A stretch of DNA of 49,589 nucleotides. It comes from Deltaproteobacteria bacterium (GTDB taxonomy: Bacteria; Myxococcota_A; Polyangia; GCA-2747355). Below, piece after piece: positions 44,102-49,589 of this stretch (positions are counted from its first letter, which is position 1; every line of letters starts with the position of its first letter). The stretch is taken from the NCBI GenBank assembly GCA_020633415.1, contig JACKDQ010000021.1, positions 1 through 49,589 of the forward strand, written 5' to 3'. The translations under genes and the position numbers were made by a program. The notes below the pieces were generated by a model, which worked only from the letters and a program-made list of their open reading frames with translations, did not search any database and was not told the origin of the DNA.

Positions 44102-45055
44102 TTGATAAGTCGCAGGCGAGCGATCAACGTGTTGCTGGTCGAAGATGACCCCGACGACTACGTGATTGCCCTCGACATGCTCGAGCAGGGCGGCGCTGCC
44201 GTACGCCTAGATTGGGTGCAAGATCCGAAGCGCGCCATCGACATGATGGCGACCAACACCCACGACGTTTACCTGATGGACTACAACCTCGGTGCAACGA
44301 CCGGTCTCGAGATCTGGCAGACGGCCCAGCGGCGCGGCTGCAATGGCGCCGTGGTCTTTCTGACCGGCACCGGCAGTCGCGACGTCGACCTGGCAGCGAT
44401 GGATAACGGCGCCTACGATTTCTTGGTCAAAGGCGAAGTGCTGCCGGAAGCGCTGGAACGCTCGCTGCGCTACGCCGCACGACTGCGCAGGCAAAACGCC
44501 GAACTGCTAGCCCTCGCCCTCAGTGACCCGGTAACCGGCTTGGCCAACAAGCGGGCGATCGATGCTCACCTCAGCCGCGCCGTCGATCGCGCAGCGCGTG
44601 CCAAACAACTGCTCGCGGTGATGTTTGTTGACCTCGATGGCTTCAAGCCGATCAACGATCTTCTCGGTCATCGGGCCGGTGACACGGTGCTACGCGTCGT
44701 CGCCAAGCGCGTCGAGCATGCAGTGCGCAGCATCGACCTGGTCGGTCGTCTCGGTGGTGATGAGTTCGCCGTGATCGTCGAAGGGCTCCACGATCGAAAC
44801 GACGCGGCGAAGATTGCCGAGAAGATCGTTGGAGCGATCTGCAAGCCGATCGGCGTGGCGACTCAAGTCGTGCGCGTCGGCGCCAGCATCGGCATCGCGC
44901 TATGCCCCGACCACGGTCTTTGTGTGGAGCAATTGCTGCAGATGGCCGACAGCGCGATGTACGACCGCAAGCAAGGCGGCGGTATGGGCCACAGTTTTTA
45001 CCTGCCGTCGATGAAGGACCCGCGGCCGGCCGTCGGCGTCGACCTGCCCGAATAG
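44102..45055 (+). CDS. Response regulator with GGDEF output (REC-diguanylate cyclase)
   Basis: The 317-residue protein starts at the TTG at 44102, just after a CTGAGG site; the frame is open to 43997, but those residues are not REC-like. A second purine-rich AGGAGGG lies 45 bases further upstream without a usual start codon after it. The receiver domain has acidic residues DD at 15-16, phospho-acceptor Asp60 (VYLMDYNLGATTG) and Lys in DFLVKGEV. The GGDEF domain has MFVDLDGFKPINDLLGH and the active site GGDEF at 218-222. An RxxD product-inhibition site (RSID, 209-212) is present. It should make c-di-GMP when phosphorylated by the histidine kinase encoded just upstream. Confidence 0.93.
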   Translation: MISRRRAINVLLVEDDPDDYVIALDMLEQGGAAVRLDWVQDPKRAIDMMATNTHDVYLMDYNLGATTGLEIWQTAQRRGCNGAVVFLTGTGSRDVDLAAMDNGAYDFLVKGEVLPEALERSLRYAARLRRQNAELLALALSDPVTGLANKRAIDAHLSRAVDRAARAKQLLAVMFVDLDGFKPINDLLGHRAGDTVLRVVAKRVEHAVRSIDLVGRLGGDEFAVIVEGLHDRNDAAKIAEKIVGAICKPIGVATQVVRVGASIGIALCPDHGLCVEQLLQMADSAMYDRKQGGGMGHSFYLPSMKDPRPAVGVDLPE

Positions 45056-45184
45056 CTCAGATTTCCGACGCGGCTCGGTGGCGAGCTCCGCGCGCTGCGG
45101 TCGCAACGCGCCGCCACAGGCCACTTCCATTGTCATGCGCGGATGCCGATCGTATGCTCGGGCCCCAAGGCCGGAGGAGACCCC

Positions 45185-45568
45185 ATGAGCATCGGAATGG
45201 AACGCCAACTCGATTGCAGCTACGACCAAGCGCTAGAGAAGTTGCCCGCCGCGCTCAAAGCAGAAGGCTTCGGCGTACTGACCGAGATCGATGTCTCCGC
45301 GACGCTCAAACAGAAGATCGACGTCACGTTTCGTCGCTACAAAATCCTCGGCGCCTGCAATCCGCACTACGCTCACCAAGCGCTCTCTCACGACCTGAAT
45401 ATCGGCGTGCTACTGCCCTGCAATCTGGTCGTCTACGAAAACGACCAAGGCACCGCTACGGTGCTCTCGATCGATCCGCTGCAAACGCTGGCCGCCGCCG
45501 ACCCCGCGCTGTCGGAGATCGCCACCACCGTACAAGGCAAGCTCAACACCGTGCTGCAAAGCCTCTAA
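45185..45568 (+). CDS. DUF302-family protein
   Basis: The 127-residue protein starts at the ATG at 45185, after GGAGGAG. It is a single DUF302 domain: a first strand-helix unit (DCSYDQALEKLPAALKAEGFGVLTEIDVSATLKQK), the family's central YKILGACNPHYAHQALSHDLNIGVLLPCNLVVYE, and a last helical part with IDPLQTL. DUF302 proteins are small dimeric alpha/beta proteins of unknown role, often near redox or membrane genes. There is no signal peptide. It follows the GGDEF gene with a 129-base gap and is the last gene before the suspected island. Confidence 0.9.
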   Translation: MSIGMERQLDCSYDQALEKLPAALKAEGFGVLTEIDVSATLKQKIDVTFRRYKILGACNPHYAHQALSHDLNIGVLLPCNLVVYENDQGTATVLSIDPLQTLAAADPALSEIATTVQGKLNTVLQSL

Positions 45569-45627
45569 CGGGCGCGGTTCGGCGATCGCCCTCGCCCACG
45601 AGAGCTGGTGGGTGGGTGTCAAAGGGA

Positions 45628-45646
45628 CGGAGGAGGAGGGATTCGA
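45628..45646 (-). other. tRNA-Ser 3'-end-like sequence, possible attachment-site remnant
   Basis: Read on the minus strand, these 19 bases form TCGAATCCCTCC followed by TCCTCCG, as in the T-loop and acceptor 3' strand of many bacterial tRNA-Ser genes. I could not fold a full tRNA: the expected T-stem partner and anticodon arm are absent. Such short 3'-tRNA copies are usual integrase attachment sites. Everything to its right looks accessory and has visibly lower GC. Confidence 0.3.
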
Positions 45647-45766
45647 CCGCCGAGGTCGAGGCGTCTAGCCGAGACCGCAAGGTGACCGAATCGGCGCAAA
45701 CGATCATGCTCTCCGATAAAGTCGGGGCGATTCAGTTGGCACGCAGTCTTTTTCATTTTCAGCAGC

Positions 45767-46119
45767 CTATTTCCATTGAAAAACGTGAACGCCCAGCGTC
45801 CGTTCGTTGATGACAATCAGTTGGTATTGGTCATTTCCATAGAAACGTCCGGCGACCATGCGATACTGGAGGAAGTTCGGAAGCGTGTCGTCAAAGCCAA
45901 CAGTTTCGGTCAATTGTGTGTTACTCAAAACGGTCGGAGCCCCCGTCGCCAACGAAATCACACGAATGAAAGGACCAAGTTGTTCGGCAAAATCTTGATC
46001 CCATCCTATCTGAACCAGATCCGCCTTCTTGTCGCCGTTTATATCCGCTGAAACGCTGACAGCAGACCATAAGTCCAGGTGCGAATAGGCGTCCCGGCGA
46101 GACAATTGGGCTCCACGAG
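45767..46119 (-). pseudogene. C-terminal fragment of an FG-GAP/VCBS-type protein, cut by the IS element
   Basis: About 117 residues are readable from the IS edge (46119) to a stop at 45767. The segment SADINGDKKADLVQIGWD has the Asp-x-Asn-x-Asp-x-x-x-Asp calcium-loop form of FG-GAP/VCBS repeats, and a second partial repeat (MVAGRFYGNDQYQLIVIN) follows. These repeats form beta-propellers in exported proteins. The 5' part is missing. Codon use is less GC-rich than in the genes to the left. It may once have been part of the caspase-like gene on the other side of the element, or a separate gene. Confidence 0.6.
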
Positions 46120-46131
46120 TGACCTGACCCC
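46120..46131 (+). repeat. Left terminal inverted repeat of the IS element
   Basis: TGACCTGACCCC at this position is the exact reverse complement of 47322-47333, which marks the other end of the element. Confidence 0.9.
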
Positions 46132-46136
46132 TTTCT

Positions 46137-46999
46137 TTAAGACAAGTTAAAGGAGACTCCCTCCGAAAAATGGGCCGTGCTCTGATGTTGTCCGGCGAAC
46201 ACCGCTGGCGGCTGGTTGCCCAGCGAGCTATGCGGCCGAACGTTGTTGTAGTCAGTCCTCCAGTCCGCGATCAGGCGACGAGCGTCGCGTAGATTGACGA
46301 ACCAGTGTTGGTTGAGACATTCGTCTCTGAACTTGCCGTTGAAGCTCTCGGCAAACGCGTTTTGCATCGGCTTGCCAGGCTGAATGAAGCTCAGTGATAC
46401 GCCATGCTGGTAGGCCCAGGCGTCGAGCATGCGCCGGTAAACTCAGGGCCGTTATCGATGGTGATAGCGACAGGATAGCCGCGCTGCAGAGCAACGCGTT
46501 CGACGGCTCGAACCACGCATGATCCCGGTAGCGATGTGCCGACTTCGATAGCCAGCGACTCGCGGGTGAAATCGTCGACGACGTTAAGCGTACGGAACCG
46601 GCGTCCGTCGGCAAGCTGATCGCAGACGAAGTCCATCGACCAGCGCTCGTTGGGTCGTGATGGTGACGGCAGCCGAACGCGTGGATGGTGTGCGACGCGC
46701 TTGCGCCGCTTTCGCCGTACTTTGAGTCCGTCGAGGCGATAGAGCCGATACACGCGCTTGTGGTTTATCGCGAAGCCTTCACGCCGCAGCATCACATGCA
46801 GTCGGCGATAGCCGAACCGAGGGCGCTCCTGGGCGAGCGAGCGCAGCCGGTCACGGATCACACCGCCATCACCACGACGCGCCGCATAGCGACATGTCGC
46901 TAGACATAACGACAACGCCCTGCAAGCTCTCCGCTGGCTGACACCGAACTCCATCTGAAGCCAGCGAGCAGCGTCTCTCTTGGCCGCAGGGCTCACCAT
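46137..46999 (-). pseudogene. IS3-family transposase OrfB, frameshifted
   Basis: The DDE integrase domain is recognisable in two frames. Frame one (46999-46391) has the N-terminal HTH_21 region (RSLAQERPRFGYRRLHVMLRREG), the first Asp in ERWSMDFVCDQL and the second in AITIDNGPEFTG. It then loses frame near 46431-46438, where one base seems to be missing (GGCGCATG instead of GGCxGCATG). The other frame continues with MLDAWAYQHGVSLSFIQPGKPMQNAFAESFNG, which carries the catalytic Glu, and ends at 46137. The break falls between the second Asp and the Glu, so the copy should be inactive unless the base is a sequencing error. Confidence 0.85.
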
Positions 47000-47259
47000 T
47001 TTTTTGAACTCACCGCCTTAAGCATGTCGATGTCGAGGGCTTGCTCTGCGACGAGCTTCTTCAGTCGACGATTTTCATCTTCGACTTCGCGAAGCCGTTT
47101 GGCGTCCGAGACTTCCATCCCGCCAAACTTTTGCCGCCACTTGTAGAACGCGCTGCTTGCCATGCCATATTTGCGGCACAGATCTGCAACCGGCACCCCT
47201 TGCTCGGCCTCTTTGAGCGCCGCGATGATTTGCTCTTCCGTGAATCGCTTTCGCTTCAT
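46993..47259 (-). CDS. IS3-family transposase OrfA
   Basis: The 88-residue protein MKRKRFTEEQIIAALKEAEQG... is an HTH_Tnp_1 DNA-binding protein (VPVADLCRKYGMASSAFYKWRQKFGGM) with a C-terminal leucine-zipper-like helix (LREVEDENRRLKKLVAEQALDIDMLK), as in other IS3 OrfA. It ends in ...AVSSKKW. The run of seven A on the coding strand (47005-46999) sits in slippery phase (A AAA AAA) at its end, and OrfB starts with ATG in the -1 frame. This is the normal arrangement for making the OrfAB transposase by frameshifting. Confidence 0.9.
   Translation of the reverse strand: MKRKRFTEEQIIAALKEAEQGVPVADLCRKYGMASSAFYKWRQKFGGMEVSDAKRLREVEDENRRLKKLVAEQALDIDMLKAVSSKKW
46999..47005 (-). promoter_or_regulatory. 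IS3 programmed -1 frameshift site (A7)
   Basis: On the minus strand the codons are TCA AAA AAA TGG, so the heptamer A AAA AAA is in phase. A -1 slip fuses OrfA to OrfB, the usual mechanism in IS3 elements. Confidence 0.7.
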
Positions 47260-47333
47260 TTCAGGTCCCTTTCCGGGCCCATATCACAGCGAAAGTCTCC
47301 TTGGCGATGTCTTAGTTTTGGGGGGTCAGGTCA

Positions 47334-47680
47334 CCAGGATGAAGTGCCTTTTCATCGGCGTGACCTGAATAGTAAAAGAAAAGCAGGTCCTGTCCCCCTG
47401 GATCTGGATTAGCGTGCATGCGGGCTGATAGACGTTTCAAGCCGGCCTCGATGGACTGCGGAGTCGCGTCTCTCAAGATCAGCAAGTTATGCCCCTTGAA
47501 CCCGCCGATCTCCTTGAGGACCGTTGCCAGTCGGGTACCGTCGTCGTGAGCGAATTGAAGGGGGACCTCTGAGGCCCAGCCCCGATTGTTGGCAGCGATC
47601 AGCGCGTAGCGTGCCGCGTGTACCGGACGACAAAAGACGACAGCACTGAAGGCCAAGACCAAGGACACCGCGACTCTCAT
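47334..47680 (-). pseudogene. Caspase-like (peptidase C14) protein truncated by the IS
   Basis: The gene starts at the ATG at 47680, overlapping the anti-sigma stop by 4 bases. It has a signal peptide (MRVAVSLVLAFSAVVFCRPVHA), then the caspase p20 start (RYALIAANNRGWASEVPLQFAHDDGTRLATVLKEIGGF) and the His motif in DLLFFYYSGHADEKALHPGD. The native sequence ends at 47334, and the frame then runs 4-5 codons into the insertion sequence to a stop. The Cys-containing half (normally D-x-C-H/R-S-G) is gone, so it cannot be an active protease. It was probably the exported effector or target of the sigma/anti-sigma operon. Confidence 0.85.
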
Positions 47681-48501
47681 TCGCTGCTCCTCTTTCTCAC
47701 GAGGAGTCGGGTGTGTTGCTCGGCATTGATTCCCAGGCGGGAGATACCGGGAAGACGGCGTTTCGCCCTGGCGTAGGCCTGCTTGGCCCTGTCCTGGGCG
47801 CTCGCAGCAACGATGGGGACCTTGGAAAACAGAAAGACCAAGAGCTCGTCTTGGTTGCTGTCGCCCATGATGACGCTGCCTTCGAGAAGCTGTTTTTTGC
47901 CCTCGGTGATCTTCAGGCTCTGCTTGCCATCAAAGGGCACGTACACCTCCACCTGACCGTCCGCCTGGACAGAAAGCACGAGTAGGTATCGATTCTTTTC
48001 GGTGAACGCCTCGAAGCGCAGCGCATCACCTTGCTGAATGGGCGAACCAGGTTCTAGCTCGAAAACCTTGCCTTGCCGTAGGCAATGGATCTTCACCGAG
48101 GACGTCCCTTTGATCGCCGTGTCCATTACCGTCGGTATCGGTGCATGGCGTGACAGCGATACACCCACCACAACCAAGATCAGACAAGCTGCTGCGGTTG
48201 AAGCAATGGGGACCCAGTGCCCTCTGAGCCATTCCAACAACGGGTGAAAACCATGAGCGGCGTCTGATGGGCTTTGCTTTGATTTCGCCCTCCTGCGCAT
48301 TACCTTTTCCGCGAACTGGTCTGAATCGACCTGTCGCCTGAGCAGCTCTTCTTTTGCCTTGATCTGCTCGATCCACTCCGTGCACCGGCTGCACTGATCA
48401 AGGTGTGGCTGCAACTCAGTTCTCTTGTCTTCGGCAATCTCGCCATGCGCAAACCGATCTAACTGGAATCTGGAGGGGCATTTTTCCGATGGGGCACTCA
48501 T
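47677..48501 (-). CDS. Zinc-finger anti-sigma factor with DUF4384 domain
   Basis: The protein has 274 residues. The N-terminus is a ZAS/zf-HC2 anti-sigma domain with His33-x3-Cys37-x2-Cys40 (HLDQCSRC). A transmembrane helix (about 96-116, IASTAAACLILVVVGVSL) follows. The exported part contains a DUF4384-like beta-domain (GDALRFEAFTEKNRYLLVLSVQADGQVEVYVPFDG). It should hold the ECF sigma factor at the membrane until an envelope signal releases it. Its start overlaps the sigma stop by 4 bases (ATGA) and its stop overlaps the caspase start by 4 bases, so the three form a tight operon. Confidence 0.9.
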   Translation of the reverse strand: MSAPSEKCPSRFQLDRFAHGEIAEDKRTELQPHLDQCSRCTEWIEQIKAKEELLRRQVDSDQFAEKVMRRRAKSKQSPSDAAHGFHPLLEWLRGHWVPIASTAAACLILVVVGVSLSRHAPIPTVMDTAIKGTSSVKIHCLRQGKVFELEPGSPIQQGDALRFEAFTEKNRYLLVLSVQADGQVEVYVPFDGKQSLKITEGKKQLLEGSVIMGDSNQDELLVFLFSKVPIVAASAQDRAKQAYARAKRRLPGISRLGINAEQHTRLLVRKRSSE

Positions 48502-48998
48502 CGTCGCCCCCTTTGGATGTGCTGCTTGAGACGCTGGAGCTTGGACCAGACCGTCTTGCGGCTGAGGCCCATCACATCGGCGGTTTCCTCCTGGGTCATT
48601 TCATCCAGGTAGGTGTGCACCAGGATCTGAAGGCTCGTAGGATCGGTGCGAGCAAAGAGCCGAGAGAGCTGTTCCTGGCTCAGCACCATGTTTTCAGCCG
48701 AGGCCTGGCTTCCCGTCAATGCATCCTGGAGCTCGGGGGTTAGCTCAACCGTAGCTCTCCGGGCGCGACGCCTGAGCTCGTCGAGGCACACGTTGGTGGC
48801 GATGCGATAAATCCAGGTCATCGGGCTCGCCTCGCCGCGAAAACGGTCTATGTTCTCGATCACGCGAATGAAAGCCTCCTGGGCCGCATCATCAGCGGCG
48901 ACATCGTCCTTGAGCAGACTCTGGCAGCGCCGAAGCACAAGAGCACCATGCTCTCGGTGAAGATCGGCGATCAGTATTTTCAGCTCTCGGTCATCCAT
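48498..48998 (-). CDS. ECF-family RNA polymerase sigma factor
   Basis: The 166-residue protein starts at the ATG at 48998 (MDDRELKILIADLHREHG); the frame is open to 49136, but the extra 46 residues are Arg/Ser-rich and not sigma-like. Region 2 reads DAAQEAFIRVIENIDRFRGEASPMTWIYRIATNVCLDELRRR, and region 4 reads VHTYLDEMTQEETADVMGLSRKTVWSKLQRLKQHI. There is no obvious region 3, as in all ECF factors. Its anti-sigma and a caspase gene follow with 4-base overlaps. The promoters it recognises cannot be read here. Confidence 0.92.
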   Translation of the reverse strand: MDDRELKILIADLHREHGALVLRRCQSLLKDDVAADDAAQEAFIRVIENIDRFRGEASPMTWIYRIATNVCLDELRRRARRATVELTPELQDALTGSQASAENMVLSQEQLSRLFARTDPTSLQILVHTYLDEMTQEETADVMGLSRKTVWSKLQRLKQHIQRGRR

Positions 48999-49117
48999 TG
49001 GACGATGAAGCGCCTCCGGTTTGAGTAAGAAATTTGCTTTGCTCAACCTAGCCCGAGAGCTCGAGACTGGCAAGAGAAGGTCACGGCGTTTGCTTTGAGT
49101 TTTCAATAAGTTGTGTC

Positions 49118-49589
49118 GTGCTGGTCGGAAACTCATCCCTGGCCGACCTTAGGGAGCGGCTGGTGCAGGCGGCGGAGCCTGGCCTGGAGCGGATGCTGAT
49201 TTTGACCGCCCTCAAGACGGGCCTGCGCATCGGGGAGCTGTTGGGCCTGCGATGGGACGACGTCGACTTCGAGCGCGAGCAGATCCACGTTCGCCGCAGC
49301 TACATCCGTGGCCACGTCGACACGCCGAAGAACGGGAAAGAGCGGGTGGTGCCCATGGCGGCCGAGATCTTCGAGGCCCTGCGTCGGTACCGCCACATCT
49401 GTGGACCGTTGGTGTTCTGCAACCCCGACGGTAGCTACCTGACGGACAACCAGACCAAGCACTACCTGTACCGGGCGTGCCGCAAGGCATTTTTTGGACA
49501 AGTTTGGCTGGCATGTGCTGAGGCACACCTTTGCCAGCCATCTGGTGATGCGTGGGGCGCCGCTCAAGGCGGTTCAGGAGCTGCTCGGC
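49118..49589 (+). pseudogene. Tyrosine recombinase (integrase) fragment, frameshifted, truncated at both ends
   Basis: From the in-frame GTG at 49118 the frame gives ERMLILTALKTGLRIGELLG..., the start of the catalytic domain with the box I Arg. It continues through DTPKNGKERVVPM and FCNPDGSYLTDNQTKHYLYRAC. Near 49490, beside a T-run, the frame changes. The correct continuation is WHVLRHTFASHLVMRG (box II His-x-x-Arg) and LKAVQELLG in another frame, up to the window edge. The DNA-binding N-terminal domain is absent upstream, where the sigma gene lies on the other strand. The catalytic Tyr is outside the window. It is probably a relic of the element that brought in this island. Confidence 0.75.

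Larger units (their letters stand above)
46120..47333. mobile_element. IS3-family insertion sequence
   Basis: The element is 1214 bp with terminal inverted repeats TGACCTGACCCC (46120-46131) and GGGGTCAGGTCA (47322-47333). Imperfect similarity continues about 40 bases inward (shared TAAGACA and AAGGAGACT blocks). Ends TGA...TCA, two overlapping orfs and the D-D-E transposase identify IS3. Flanking trinucleotides (GAG on the left, CCA on the right) do not match, so no target-site duplication is visible. This suggests a later deletion or recombination between IS copies. Confidence 0.9.

Noticed and set aside
45621..45720. A full tRNA-Ser gene on the minus strand
   Set aside because: Only the 3' end resembles a tRNA. 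The T-stem does not pair and no anticodon arm or matching 5' acceptor strand could be placed.

Overview
The window is GC-rich chromosomal DNA, by eye above 60% G+C over most of its length. It is densely coding and carries no rRNA, tRNA or CRISPR array that I can see. The style of the genes suggests a deltaproteobacterial lineage, most likely Myxococcota: many lipoproteins with Asp/Pro/Gly-rich linkers, FHA-TPR, CHAT and caspase proteins, DUF4384 anti-sigma factors, an H1-like Lys/Ala protein, an OmcA/MtrC-type decaheme cytochrome and an AgmX/PglI-type secreted protein. The lineage is an inference, not a demonstrated fact.

Layout. 1-4000: an edge-truncated secreted protein, a small repeat protein, a DUF72 protein, and folK overlapping a membrane-anchored CHAT protease-like gene. 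4100-10700: STAS anti-anti-sigma factor, lipoprotein, diacylglycerol-kinase-like lipid kinase, flippase-like membrane protein, single-domain response regulator, and an FHA-TM-TPR protein. 10700-18550: a lipoprotein with dikinase domains in permuted order, a secreted trypsin-like protease, a TetR regulator behind a nested palindrome, a Maf/DUF115-like protein, and a membrane diguanylate cyclase. 18560-25660: SNF2 helicase, a TPR-dynamin-like GTPase translationally coupled to a lipoprotein, and RNase HII. 25900-34430: decaheme cytochrome, zinc-ribbon membrane protein, a putative selenoprotein, two uncharacterised proteins, and an H1-like protein. 34430-45570: an AT-rich regulatory stretch, leucyl aminopeptidase, a minus-strand run of small envelope genes and an SDR enzyme, a peptidoglycan-hydrolase-like lipoprotein, a PAS histidine kinase followed by a REC-GGDEF regulator, and DUF302. 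From about 45630 to the right edge the sequence looks like a decayed island: a tRNA-Ser-3'-end-like site, an FG-GAP gene remnant, an IS3-family element, a caspase gene cut by that element, its ECF sigma/anti-sigma operon, and a frameshifted tyrosine recombinase fragment.

Two recoding signals stand out. First, the 29947-32274 gene is a lipoprotein with three fibronectin III domains and a C-terminal thioredoxin-like domain. Its frame is crossed by one TGA (31954-31956) exactly where a U-x-x-C redox motif would sit, and a stem-loop with the geometry of a bacterial SECIS follows directly. Second, the decaheme cytochrome lacks a usable signal peptide in its main frame. A Shine-Dalgarno/ATG just upstream runs through the slippery heptamer A AAA AAG, and a -1 shift there gives a complete lipoprotein signal peptide. 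A sequencing error in the A-run is the main alternative.

Functionally the window combines envelope redox chemistry (cytochrome, selenoprotein), c-di-GMP and phosphorelay signalling (two GGDEF proteins, histidine kinase, response regulator, STAS, FHA), lipid handling (lipid kinase, flippase-like protein, dynamin-like GTPase) and many surface lipoproteins of unknown role.
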